A stretch of 64,000 bases of DNA from UBA1351 sp963677885 (GCA_963677885.1 OY782500.1:744001-808000), one strand, 5' to 3'; shown: positions 15,164 to 22,705, numbered from the stretch's first letter. Notes: a model not told the origin generated them from the sequence alone. Program-made: numbers and translations.

Positions 15164-16420
15164 TTGACGGAAAAAGATATGGAACTTTTGAAAGACGTGA
15201 TTCAAAGTGATATAATGTCAAAAGACGTGTCGGAATTTCTTTTTATGACAAAGAAATCAAAAGTTAATAAGATTCATCCCTATCAAATTACACCACCGAA
15301 GACGGATAAGGATAGATGGATGACGTACATAAAAGTTGATGGTGTAAGAAAAAAACTTGTTGCTCAGTCAGAAAAAGAACTGATCTATAAGCTATATCCT
15401 CTTTACTATGAAGATGAAAAACACACTCTTCAATCCATTTATGATGAATGGCTGCTTAAAAGGGAAAAGGAAAATGTCAGTGACCGTACAATTCAACGTA
15501 ATAAGAACCATTGGACGAAATATTATGAATCGCACGAACTGACAAAGAAACCTTTACCTACTCTATCTCCTGAAAAGATTGAAGACTATTTTCATAGTAT
15601 CATAAGGAAATATGGCATGACAACAAAAGAATTGAATAACATGAAATTCATAATGAAAGATATGTTATCAATGGCAAAAAGGAATGGGTATATAGAAGTT
15701 AATCCATGGCATGAGGTTGATATCAAGACTTATGGTTGTAAACCACCTAAGAAAAGTAGTGATAAAAGCAAAATATACTTGCCCTCTGAAAAAGAACTCA
15801 TGTTCAATCAGTTGAATAATGACTTGCAGGACAATCCACATATTACGGATTCATATGCAATATTCTTGCTATTTAAGCTAGGTTTACGTATTGGTGAAGT
15901 CGTTGCAATCAAAGAGGAAGATATAAACCTCCATGAAAAAACTATTCATATCCATAGAACCGAAACATTAGAGCTAAACCATAATGACAATTTAAGGCCT
16001 GTTGTAGTTAATCATACTAAAAAGAAAAGCCATTATGGGGACCGATATTTACCGCTAAGTGATTATGACATCACGATCATACGCAATGTTCAAAAGGTAA
16101 ATAAGATATATGGTTATGTGGACTCTGGTTACTTATTCCTGGACAAAAAAGGACGTACAAAAATACGTGAAATTGATAATCGTATCCGTAAGTTTTGCCG
16201 GCAAGCGAAGATTCCAGAAAAGTCAGCCCACGACATTAGACGAACTGTAGCTAGTGAAATGTACATGAAAAAAGTCCCTGTTGAGATAATAAGAGACTTT
16301 CTCGGTCATTCAGACATCAAGACCACACATGGCTACATTTTTGACTGTAATGAAGCTGAAACAACTGCTAATCTCATTAAAAATTCCCTTGCTGACATGA
16401 ACGGATTAAGAATATCATGA
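15164..16420 (+). CDS. Tyrosine integrase of prophage 1
   Basis: 418-residue site-specific recombinase that inserts the element into tRNA-Gly. SAM-like core-binding domain at about 85-180, catalytic domain with Arg in LGLRIGEV, HDIRR (HxxR) and GHSDIKTTHGYIF with the C-terminal Tyr. TTG at 15164 is chosen because AAAGGGGG ends eight bases before; GTG 15155 would overlap that site. The N-terminus could bind the TGTACTCAAA arm repeats at both ends. It ends about 90 bp from attR. Confidence 0.9.
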   Translation: MTEKDMELLKDVIQSDIMSKDVSEFLFMTKKSKVNKIHPYQITPPKTDKDRWMTYIKVDGVRKKLVAQSEKELIYKLYPLYYEDEKHTLQSIYDEWLLKREKENVSDRTIQRNKNHWTKYYESHELTKKPLPTLSPEKIEDYFHSIIRKYGMTTKELNNMKFIMKDMLSMAKRNGYIEVNPWHEVDIKTYGCKPPKKSSDKSKIYLPSEKELMFNQLNNDLQDNPHITDSYAIFLLFKLGLRIGEVVAIKEEDINLHEKTIHIHRTETLELNHNDNLRPVVVNHTKKKSHYGDRYLPLSDYDITIIRNVQKVNKIYGYVDSGYLFLDKKGRTKIREIDNRIRKFCRQAKIPEKSAHDIRRTVASEMYMKKVPVEIIRDFLGHSDIKTTHGYIFDCNEAETTANLIKNSLADMNGLRIS

Positions 16421-16421
16421 C

Positions 16422-16452
16422 TGTACTCAAAAAGTATCAATTTGTACTCAAA
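16422..16452. other. Candidate integrase arm-binding repeats, right end
   Basis: TGTACTCAAA at 16422-16431 and 16443-16452, the same decamer as at 8521-8541. Together they frame the element. Confidence 0.55.
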
Positions 16453-16470
16453 AATAAAAATACAAAAAAA

Positions 16471-16500
16471 TCCCGAAACCCTTATAAATAAAGGCTTCGG
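16471..16500 (+). terminator. Hairpin after integrase
   Basis: CCGAA..CCCTT and AAAGG.TTCGG arms near the integrase stop; weak T-run. Probable transcription end of the phage operon. Confidence 0.35.
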
Positions 16501-16511
16501 AACAAAACTAA

Positions 16512-16534
16512 GAGAGCGCGAGACGGGATTCGAA
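16512..16534. other. attR of prophage 1 (tRNA-Gly 3' end)
   Basis: Same 23 bp as attL, here continuing into the complete tRNA-Gly gene, so the target tRNA is intact. Confidence 0.9.
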
Positions 16535-16586
16535 CCCGCGACCCTCGCCTTGGCAAGGCGATGCTCTACCACTGAGCCACTCACGC
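16515..16586 (-). tRNA. tRNA-Gly(GCC)
   Basis: 72 nt, no encoded CCA. Acceptor GCGTGAG/CTCGCGC with one G-U pair, anticodon stem TCGCC/GGCGA around TTGCCAA (anticodon GCC), T loop TTCGAAT. Integration site of prophage 1, which supplies or preserves the last about 20 nt. Confidence 0.95.
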
Positions 16587-16689
16587 ATAATATTATTTGA
16601 TTTTTTTAAGAATTTATCGTTTTGTAATATACTATAAATTACCTGATAATTTCTTTTTGTTTTCTTGTTGTTCCCTGTCGACTTGAAGA

Positions 16690-16719
16690 AGTATAACATA
16701 GGTTTAAGGCCTTCGTCAA
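16690..16719 (-). promoter_or_regulatory. Promoter of tRNA-Gly
   Basis: Read on the minus strand: -35 TTGACG (16714-16719), 18-bp spacer, -10 TATACT (16690-16695), about 100 bp upstream of the tRNA. Confidence 0.6.
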
Positions 16720-16779
16720 CACTTTTTTTAAAACTTTTTTTACTTTTTTTATTGTCACTGAGTCTTACCAAATCTCAGA

Positions 16780-16808
16780 TTGAATCTTTACCCTCCATTG
16801 ACTATAAT
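16780..16808 (+). promoter_or_regulatory. Promoter of the glycosidase gene
   Basis: TTGAAT (16780-16785), 17-bp spacer, TATAAT (16803-16808), 20 bp before the start codon. Confidence 0.65.
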
Positions 16809-16828
16809 AACAATACAGGAGGAAGTCA

Positions 16829-18103
16829 ATGAAAAAACATCTATTTATTACTAGGACCATACTTGCCTGGATTATGTTAATGCTTATCATAACCGGATGC
16901 AATACACAATTATATGAAACGAAGGAATTGGATTCATCTGATGATTCAAGAGCCAACGAAGAAATGAGTACAGATTCGAGTACATCTGATCAAGATGAAG
17001 CAATAAGGCAACCCGTAATCACAATAGAAAAAACGGATGAAAAGACACCAATTAACGAAGAGCTACCTAGAAGCCAGCAAATCCTCGAACTTATGACTGT
17101 AGAAGATAAGGTCAGTCAGCTTTTTGTTCTTGATCTATATAATATGACCGGAAAATACCATACTCAGTCTATATCCCAGGAGCTTGTTGATTTTCTTGAT
17201 CAATATCCAATTGGCGGGGTCATCTTTTTCAGTGAAAACATAGATACTTACGATCAAACCTCAACATTTATCAGTCAGCTTCAATCGGCATCAAAACTGG
17301 ATATGTTTATCGCTATTGATGAAGAAGGAGGAATTGTATCACGTCTTGGAAGTAAGGATATTGGTATTAACCATCTGGATAAAGCAGCAGATCTAGCCAC
17401 AACCTTCACATCTGATGAAGTTCAGCAATCAGCTATGGAATTAGCCCTTCAATTAAGAGAATTAGGATTCAATTATGATTTTGCCCCAGTATATGATATC
17501 AACTCAAATCCAAACAATCCTGTCATTGGTTCAAGGTCTTTTGGTTCAGATCCTGAGCTGGTTGCTGACTATGCCAATGCTTTTAGTCAAGGCCTAAATG
17601 AAGGTGGCGTCATTTCCTCAGCCAAACACTTCCCTGGACATGGGGACACAGAAACGGACAGCCATTTAGGTATGGCATCTATCTCAGGTACCAAAGAAGA
17701 CCTTTACGAGAGAGAACTTATTCCTTTTATTTCCGGTATTGATATAAATATTCCTTCTATAATGATAGGTCATATTACGATTCCAAATATAGACCCGGAG
17801 TATCCAGCCTCTCTATCTCCTATCCTAATTCAAGGTCTCCTTCGGGATGATCTGAATTACCAAGGTCTTGTAGTCACTGACTCCTTACGAATGGAAGCAA
17901 TCACTGACTTTTACCAGCCCCATGATATTGGAACAAGATACCTTCAAGCAGGTGGAGATATTATACTTATCCCAAATGATTTTACCCAAACCTATGACGG
18001 CATCTTACAAGCAATAAGTGAAGGTAGGTTAACAGAGGATCGTCTCAACGAATCAGTTCTTCGTATACTTGAGCTTAAACTGGCTTATGGTATTATTAAA
18101 TAA
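16829..18103 (+). CDS. Family-3 glycoside hydrolase lipoprotein (beta-N-acetylhexosaminidase, NagZ-like)
   Basis: Membrane-anchored enzyme of 424 residues probably removing terminal N-acetylglucosamine from cell-wall fragments. Signal peptide with lipobox TGC (Cys24), then a Ser/Asp/Glu-rich linker and a GH3 barrel from about residue 85. The NagZ-type loop KHFPGHGDTETDSH carries the catalytic His/Asp dyad, and VVTDSLRMEAI holds the nucleophile Asp. Single-domain length fits NagZ rather than two-domain glucosidases. It is followed within 40 bp by a second exported protein, perhaps in one operon. Confidence 0.88.
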   Translation: MKKHLFITRTILAWIMLMLIITGCNTQLYETKELDSSDDSRANEEMSTDSSTSDQDEAIRQPVITIEKTDEKTPINEELPRSQQILELMTVEDKVSQLFVLDLYNMTGKYHTQSISQELVDFLDQYPIGGVIFFSENIDTYDQTSTFISQLQSASKLDMFIAIDEEGGIVSRLGSKDIGINHLDKAADLATTFTSDEVQQSAMELALQLRELGFNYDFAPVYDINSNPNNPVIGSRSFGSDPELVADYANAFSQGLNEGGVISSAKHFPGHGDTETDSHLGMASISGTKEDLYERELIPFISGIDINIPSIMIGHITIPNIDPEYPASLSPILIQGLLRDDLNYQGLVVTDSLRMEAITDFYQPHDIGTRYLQAGGDIILIPNDFTQTYDGILQAISEGRLTEDRLNESVLRILELKLAYGIIK

Positions 18104-18140
18104 GAGGTAACCATTACTGGATTTTAAAAAGGAGATTACT

Positions 18141-20057
18141 ATGTCAACAAAAGGATTAAAAAAATCACTTTTACTTGCTTTTCTTCTCATGTTCACTACG
18201 AGTTATATCTTAACTGCTGCAACTATTGATTTCAATTCGGTTCCTGGAATGAGTACATCAACAGAAGTCATCTCCCTTAATGGTAAGACTTATACTTTTT
18301 CCGTTTTATGGGTTGATACCAGTGATGAAAAGATTCGAATTGAAACAGGTCTGCCTGGTAGTAAGATTGGTCAAACGACTTCCCTATCATCACTGATGAA
18401 TGCTTCCAATGATCTGGATGGTCATGTCTACGCAGCTATTAGTGGAGGCAATTATGATTATAAGGACGATAAACAACCGGATGGAACACTTATTGTAGAT
18501 AAGGAAGTCAAACATATTGGAAATAGCGGTTCACTTTTTACCTATGACAAAAGTGGTCTCATCAATTTTTATGATGCTGATATCACACTAAACATTACAA
18601 CAAAACCAGGATCTGCTGAAGAAGCTACTTTTGCAACGACCCTAATAAATCACTATGTAGATAATCCGGCAAGCCCTCTATACTTTACTTCCGATTATAG
18701 TGGTCCAAAACCTGCCCATAACATGTACAGTATTCAGTGCAGTAATGGTATTGTGTCCACAATATCAAAAGGTGATTTTGACATACCAACTGAGGGCTTT
18801 ACACTACTCATACCTGATAGTATATCCATAGAACATTTTGAAATTAGTGATTCAATCACGACTGACTTCAGCTACCGTATTAATAATCAAGACACCAACA
18901 TCTTTGAAAATATCCGAACTGGTCTAGGTGCCGGTCCTCTACTGGTAAAAAACTCTATCAAACAAGCCAATTTATCTACTAGTGGTATCGGATCCTACCA
19001 CAGTGATTCTTCCGCTACGACCAGAGGACTTATTGGTACAGATAAAAACGGACTTTTAGGTATGGCTACCATCGAAAATGTTACCTTGAACGATCTTGCT
19101 GATATAGCCCTTGAACTGGAAATGGTTCAGGCTATGCAGCTTAATTTTGGTCCAACGTCTACTCTGAATGTTAATGGAACCAATACAGTAAGCACCGATA
19201 TAGGTGTTTCCAGTGCCCTCTTAGTCAAGCGATTAAATAACTCACCAATCAAAGTAACCCTTAATGGCAATCCCATATTTTTTGATACGGAGCCTTATAT
19301 TAACAGCAGTTTTGGAAGAACTTTAGTCCCTCTCCGAAAAATCGCGGAAGCCCTTGGCGCTGAAGTAGGTTGGGATCAAGAAACCCAGTCTGTACTTATT
19401 AACAGATATGACACCCTCTTAAAATTGCAGCTTAATTCCACAACTGTTTATGTTAATGGTCTTCCAACAACTATGGAACTGCCTATGACCATTAGAAATT
19501 CAAGATCATACGTACCTGTAAGGTTTATCACCGAATACTTTGGTGGCCAAGTTGGTTGGGATGCCCAAACAAAAACCGTCCTCTTAACAATTTCAACCCT
19601 GGATGGCCTCTTCAATTCAGCCGAAAAATATCTAGCTGAAGGCAAAAAGGCAGATGCTATGGAAAAATACTTGGAAATCCTAGAATTGGAACCAACAAAC
19701 CTCATTGCAACCAAAGCACTAGCTGCCTATTACACAGAATCCACCAATAATTTGACAACCATTGAAACCTGGAATCAAAAGGTTCTAGCCTTAGAACCTA
19801 ACGACAAGGATGCCCTTTCATCACTGGCTTGGGCCTACGCTGATGTAGGATTGGTAGACCAGGCCATTGAGTGGTTTACTACATACTTAACCCACAATTC
19901 CACTGATGCCTATCACCATTACGGTATTGCACTTCAGTATAGTTCCTTCCAGAAAAATAACACCAGCAAAGCCAAGGAACATTTCCAACTTGCCGTAAAT
20001 TATGGCCTGGATGGAACTAAACTAGACTTCGCAAATAATTACATAGAAAATCACTAA
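18141..20057 (+). CDS. Exported phosphodiester glycosidase / copper-amine-oxidase-N-like / TPR protein
   Basis: 638 residues. Signal peptide (about 1-26); phosphodiester glycosidase (NAGPA/DUF2233-like) domain about 55-375 with YAAISGGNYDY and TTRGLIGTDKNGLLGMATIEN; a copper-amine-oxidase-N-like region about 380-490 containing two similar repeats (RTLVPLRKIAEALGAEVGWDQ, then RSYVPVRFITEYFGGQVGWDA); and C-terminal TPR repeats about 500-630. It may trim phosphate-linked sugars of wall polymers while bound at the surface through the repeat domains. The three-part build is clear; the substrate is not. Confidence 0.8.
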   Translation: MSTKGLKKSLLLAFLLMFTTSYILTAATIDFNSVPGMSTSTEVISLNGKTYTFSVLWVDTSDEKIRIETGLPGSKIGQTTSLSSLMNASNDLDGHVYAAISGGNYDYKDDKQPDGTLIVDKEVKHIGNSGSLFTYDKSGLINFYDADITLNITTKPGSAEEATFATTLINHYVDNPASPLYFTSDYSGPKPAHNMYSIQCSNGIVSTISKGDFDIPTEGFTLLIPDSISIEHFEISDSITTDFSYRINNQDTNIFENIRTGLGAGPLLVKNSIKQANLSTSGIGSYHSDSSATTRGLIGTDKNGLLGMATIENVTLNDLADIALELEMVQAMQLNFGPTSTLNVNGTNTVSTDIGVSSALLVKRLNNSPIKVTLNGNPIFFDTEPYINSSFGRTLVPLRKIAEALGAEVGWDQETQSVLINRYDTLLKLQLNSTTVYVNGLPTTMELPMTIRNSRSYVPVRFITEYFGGQVGWDAQTKTVLLTISTLDGLFNSAEKYLAEGKKADAMEKYLEILELEPTNLIATKALAAYYTESTNNLTTIETWNQKVLALEPNDKDALSSLAWAYADVGLVDQAIEWFTTYLTHNSTDAYHHYGIALQYSSFQKNNTSKAKEHFQLAVNYGLDGTKLDFANNYIENH

Positions 20058-20074
20058 TTTTTTCACAAAAACTA

Positions 20075-20103
20075 TTGCAAAAGATAAAAACCTATGCTAT
20101 TAT
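20075..20103 (+). promoter_or_regulatory. Promoter of tRNA-Leu
   Basis: TTGCAA (20075-20080), 17-bp spacer, TATTAT (20098-20103). A leader hairpin CCAAGGGT..ACCCTTGG precedes the tRNA. Confidence 0.6.
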
Positions 20104-20136
20104 AATCTAGCTGCCAAGGGTAACACCCTTGGAAAT

Positions 20137-20220
20137 GCAGTCGTGGCGGAACTGGTAGACGCGCAAGACTAAGGATCTTGTGGCCGCTAGGCTGTGGGGG
20201 TTCGAGTCCCCCCGACTGCA
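20137..20220 (+). tRNA. tRNA-Leu(AAG), chimeric with prophage 2
   Basis: 84 nt class-II tRNA. Acceptor GCAGTCG/CGACTGC, anticodon stem CAAGA/TCTTG around CTAAGGA (anticodon AAG), long variable arm, T stem GGGGG/CCCCC, discriminator A. Its 3' half from about 20187 onward came with the prophage: the displaced host 3' half at 33116-33171 differs in the variable-arm loop and has T stem GAGGG/CCCTC, a compensatory change. Confidence 0.93.
20166..20186. other. attL of prophage 2
   Basis: 21 bp in the anticodon-to-variable-arm part of tRNA-Leu (AGACTAAGGATC...GGCCG), identical to 33116-33136. Confidence 0.9.
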
Positions 20221-20228
20221 TTGTATAC

Positions 20229-20262
20229 GTTAAAAAGACTACATACAATATGTAGTCCCTTT
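20229..20262 (+). terminator. Terminator after tRNA-Leu
   Basis: AAAAAGACTACAT and ATGTAGTCCCTTTTT form a stem with a T-run. It belongs to the prophage side, so the chimeric tRNA uses a phage-supplied terminator. Confidence 0.7.
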
Positions 20263-20347
20263 TTGATTTACAAGACTTTTGACTTGTGATTATATCATTG
20301 TTTTATTAACTAATAGTTGCATATTTGCTATCAATTGCGAATGTATT

Positions 20348-20785
20348 TCACTCGTTATAAAGTGATTTCATTATCATTCTATCCATTAGCAACCATTTAT
20401 CTTCAAGAGACAATTTACATTGATATGCTTTACCGTCTGTCTTCTTGTAAAATCGTCCATCCTTGTAAGTATAAAGCCCTTTACCTTGAAGTTTCCCTTG
20501 TGCATTCTTGCTTAATATTTCTTCAAGTAGTTCAGATGGCATTACGTAATAATTCTCATCACCCAAGAAGTTTGCTCCATTTTCGCTGTGCTGATAATCA
20601 GAAAATGAAACCTTAATTTCATAACAAGTAACCCACGGTATATTATGATTCCTAAAATCAATTTTTGTCGTTACAAAATCACATATACCATTAGGAACTC
20701 TCACTTCAAAAGCATATCGCTTGCTTTCACGTATAGCCTTTGCTTTCAATTTTTCTTCGATTTCCAACGTCAAATCTGTCTTAAT
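20348..20785 (-). CDS. Small PD-(D/E)XK-like nuclease-fold protein
   Basis: About 145 residues. A CDFVTTK strand followed by VTCYEIKVSFSDYQ gives the D...ExK pattern of restriction-endonuclease-like folds, and NGANFLGDENYYVMP resembles phage proteins loosely annotated as MmcB-like. No ATG is present: TTG 20773 lies 17 nt from AAAGGTGG, whereas an in-frame ATT at 20785 is seven bases away, so an AUU start is proposed. It ends the cargo block with two methyltransferases, each separated by the GGGCTAATAGCCC palindrome. Nuclease activity is inferred. Confidence 0.6.
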   Translation of the reverse strand: MKTDLTLEIEEKLKAKAIRESKRYAFEVRVPNGICDFVTTKIDFRNHNIPWVTCYEIKVSFSDYQHSENGANFLGDENYYVMPSELLEEILSKNAQGKLQGKGLYTYKDGRFYKKTDGKAYQCKLSLEDKWLLMDRMIMKSLYNE

Positions 20786-20803
20786 AAAATAACCACCTTT
20801 CTT

Positions 20804-20830
20804 AAGGGCTAATAGCCCTATAGTTGCATA
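20804..20830. repeat. Cassette palindrome, prophage 2 copy 1
   Basis: 27 bp: AAGGGCTAATAGCCCT plus ATAGTTGCATA, identical to 21377-21403. It lies between the nuclease-like gene and the first methyltransferase. Confidence 0.85.
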
Positions 20831-20834
20831 TTTA

Positions 20835-21365
20835 CTAAAATAAGTTCACTTGGACCTTTCTTTCAACTACGATAATTGTGTCATGATGCATTGCTCCATG
20901 AGCAATATTCATACCCTCAATAATTTCAAAACCTCTAGATTTACCTATTCCATTAGAGTTATATCCACATGTAATGCAAACTCCCCCGGGTCTTAAAACT
21001 CTCATGATTTCGTTCTTTATTTTCGTCCAGTATGTATTTTGAGTATCTTCCCAGTTCACTGTACGACCAAGTTTGTTATAGCATTCCTTTACTTGTCTAG
21101 AAGTAAATGGTGGATCAAACAACACTATATCAGCTGAGTTAGAAGGTAAATCCTTAAGGAAGTCTGATGCTTCAAGATGGTATTCTGCCTTTGTAGTTGG
21201 ATCAATATCATTTGTTAAATCTGCTAAGTTACAATTTCTAGCAAACGGATCCACAACAAGTTCAGGATTTTCTTGATGAAAGTACTTGTAAAACAGATTT
21301 TTAAGTGGCTTCATTGAAAAAGTATCTTTTGATACAAAGCAGTATTCTCTAGTCCATTGCATCAT
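20835..21365 (-). CDS. SAM-dependent DNA methyltransferase (DPPF type)
   Basis: 176 residues. Motif IV ADIVLFDPPFTSRQVK (about 78-93) marks an amino-methyltransferase acting on DNA; MRVLRPGGVCITCGYNSNG near 120-140 is the post-motif V strand, and DPFARN near 42 occupies the SAM-binding region. It resembles phage D12-like or DUF-type methyltransferases rather than the Dam family of the next gene. ATG 21365 follows GAAAGGAGTA. Likely part of a DNA-modification cargo. Confidence 0.75.
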   Translation of the reverse strand: MMQWTREYCFVSKDTFSMKPLKNLFYKYFHQENPELVVDPFARNCNLADLTNDIDPTTKAEYHLEASDFLKDLPSNSADIVLFDPPFTSRQVKECYNKLGRTVNWEDTQNTYWTKIKNEIMRVLRPGGVCITCGYNSNGIGKSRGFEIIEGMNIAHGAMHHDTIIVVERKVQVNLF

Positions 21366-21376
21366 TACTCCTTTCT

Positions 21377-21403
21377 AAGGGCTAATAGCCCTATAGTTGC
21401 ATA
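21377..21403. repeat. Cassette palindrome, prophage 2 copy 2
   Basis: Same 27 bp as 20804-20830, between the two methyltransferase genes. The shared 481-bp block with prophage 1 ends inside it at 21393. Confidence 0.85.
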
Positions 21404-21407
21404 CTAT

Positions 21408-21839
21408 CTATTTAAATATAACAATCATACTTGGAAATGGAGCAGGATCTTGTGGTTGATCATTATCATCCCAAAATTTTATACGACCGCGTAAAAAACG
21501 AATCTCAGCATTTCCATAAATGAAATCATGAAAATAGCTTGTATCAGTTCTTGATGGAATAAGCATAACAACCAAAGTATCATCCTTTAAACTTTCTTCA
21601 TAACATTTTTGAACCCATTTACCAATTTCTCTACCATAAGGTGGATTAACAAAAACATTATGACCTTTCCAATCCTGTAATAACCCATCATCTAAAACAG
21701 TAAAATAATTATCACATTTAAAATTATCATCATCAGCACAAGGGTCTAAAGTAAAATCAAACTCTCGATTCAATTCATTAAAAAAAGGTAATGGAGTTCT
21801 CCAATCCATCTTTTTACTACTCAATAAACTTGAATTCAT
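21408..21839 (-). CDS. Phage DNA N6-adenine methyltransferase (Dam family), copy 2
   Basis: 143 residues, same sequence as the prophage 1 protein at 13402-13833, with NPPYGRE as catalytic motif. By eye the DNA is identical from 21393 to 21873, including the promoter-side palindrome and the ribosome site. It stands in the opposite orientation to copy 1, making the two prophages carry a 481-bp inverted repeat about 7.5 kb apart. Confidence 0.88.
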   Translation of the reverse strand: MNSSLLSSKKMDWRTPLPFFNELNREFDFTLDPCADDDNFKCDNYFTVLDDGLLQDWKGHNVFVNPPYGREIGKWVQKCYEESLKDDTLVVMLIPSRTDTSYFHDFIYGNAEIRFLRGRIKFWDDNDQPQDPAPFPSMIVIFK

Positions 21840-21854
21840 ATTATTCCTTTCCTT

Positions 21855-21873
21855 AAGGGCTAATAGCCCTATA
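21855..21873. repeat. Cassette palindrome, prophage 2 copy 3
   Basis: AAGGGCTAATAGCCCTATA, the inverted counterpart of 13368-13386; marks the upstream edge of the methyltransferase cassette. Confidence 0.85.
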
Positions 21874-21874
21874 T

Positions 21875-22105
21875 TTAATCATTAAGTGATTTACATTTCA
21901 TTGACATATAACGAAATAAAGCAATATAAACCGCTTCATCATCTGATAATTCTTTACCTAACTCTAAAGAAATACTTTCTTGAATAGACTTAACCATATC
22001 AATACCATCAACAGGTAACTTTAAAACAATTTTCATTAAATGCCTATGACAGCAATCAATACAGTTACCTGGACAATATTCTTTAAAAATTGGACATTCA
22101 ACCAT
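21875..22105 (-). CDS. Cysteine-rich small protein (76 aa)
   Basis: 76 residues. The N-terminal CPIFKEYCPGNCIDCCHRH cluster (Cys4, 10, 14, 17, 18 plus His) suggests a metal knuckle, followed by a helix-rich part (KLPVDGIDMVKSIQESIS). Its stop sits next to the cassette palindrome, as does the 78-residue gene in prophage 1. Function unknown. Confidence 0.5.
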   Translation of the reverse strand: MVECPIFKEYCPGNCIDCCHRHLMKIVLKLPVDGIDMVKSIQESISLELGKELSDDEAVYIALFRYMSMKCKSLND

Positions 22106-22152
22106 AAATACCTACTTTCTATACACGAAACAGTTATTTCACGAATAATAAA

Positions 22153-22350
22153 CTATTTTACATACATAGGTTCACATACATGAACAGCATGTTTACCCAT
22201 ACTTTGACAGTTACTCATCTTAATATTATGCTTTGGCTTATAGCCTATTAACTTAAGATACTCAATAAATTGATCTGCTTCTTTCCATGAATCTAAAATA
22301 ACTGAATGCCAACATTCTAAATATTCTTGATAAACTTCTTTCATATTCAT
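22153..22350 (-). CDS. Small hypothetical phage protein (65 aa)
   Basis: 65 residues, start MNMKEVYQEYLECWHS, acidic-helical first half, basic second half. It lies in a run of three short same-strand genes between the repressor and the methyltransferases, and may be early regulatory or host-takeover proteins. No motif recognised. Confidence 0.45.
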   Translation of the reverse strand: MNMKEVYQEYLECWHSVILDSWKEADQFIEYLKLIGYKPKHNIKMSNCQSMGKHAVHVCEPMYVK

Positions 22351-22357
22351 AATTTAC

Positions 22358-22570
22358 CTACCTTCTATAACCACGTTGAACACTTAAATCAGTTACCAAC
22401 CATGTCCATTCAGACACAAACTCATTAACATCAAAAGTCTTATTATACAAATTGATATTTCGGATAGCTTCTATCCTCTGTTCAGCAGATAAATCACTAT
22501 AATTCATTTCAACTTGTAAACTTTCTTCTACTGATTGCTTAGCCCATGCCCTCAAATACTTATAATCCAT
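22358..22570 (-). CDS. Small hypothetical phage protein (70 aa)
   Basis: 70 residues from ATG 22570, AAAGGCGG upstream; reads MDYKYLRAWAKQSVEES and is predicted mostly helical and acidic. First gene of the leftward early unit transcribed away from the small repressor, and therefore probably under its operators. No family recognised. Confidence 0.5.
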   Translation of the reverse strand: MDYKYLRAWAKQSVEESLQVEMNYSDLSAEQRIEAIRNINLYNKTFDVNEFVSEWTWLVTDLSVQRGYRR

Positions 22571-22628
22571 AACACAACCGCCTTTCAATATTTATTAACT
22601 ACCTTATAAATACATTATACTCTAATCT

Positions 22629-22705
22629 TAATGTATATTCCATTGACATTATACATGAATTTTAATGTATGTTTTTGGCTATTGTGTACATTTTTTTTAA
22701 TGTAT
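22629..22705. promoter_or_regulatory. Divergent operator region with TAATGTAT repeats
   Basis: TAATGTAT at 22629-22636, 22663-22670 and 22698-22705 (34-35 bp apart, about three helical turns), with inverted half-sites ATACAT at 22651-22656 and GTACAT near 22686. A minus-strand -10 TATAAT lies at about 22648-22653. It separates the small repressor from the leftward early genes. Confidence 0.55.

Larger units (their letters stand above)
8437..16534. mobile_element. Prophage 1: inovirus-like element with a CRESS-type Rep
   Basis: About 8.1-kb element bounded by 23-bp direct repeats (8437-8459 and 16512-16534); the second copy is the 3' end of tRNA-Gly. Gene order on the plus strand fits a filamentous phage: repressor and operator, small early proteins, ssDNA-binding candidate, long secreted adsorption-type protein, three tiny single-span membrane proteins, Zot/pI ATPase, methyltransferase, replication initiator, integrase. 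There are no tail, terminase or portal genes. Replication is by an HUH-helicase Rep beside a stem-loop origin. No gene looks broken, so it is probably active or recently so. Confidence 0.88.

Noticed and set aside
8437..16534. CRISPR array or integrative conjugative element
   Set aside because: Repeats are too few and irregular for CRISPR; no relaxase, coupling or type IV secretion genes. The 'TraX' of prophage 2 alone does not imply conjugation.
16333..16771. Minus-strand ORFs over integrase end and tRNA-Gly
   Set aside because: They run through a tRNA gene and att site; shadow frames.
20317..20616. 99-residue plus-strand ORF opposite the nuclease-like gene
   Set aside because: Low-quality composition, no RBS and antisense to a better-supported gene.
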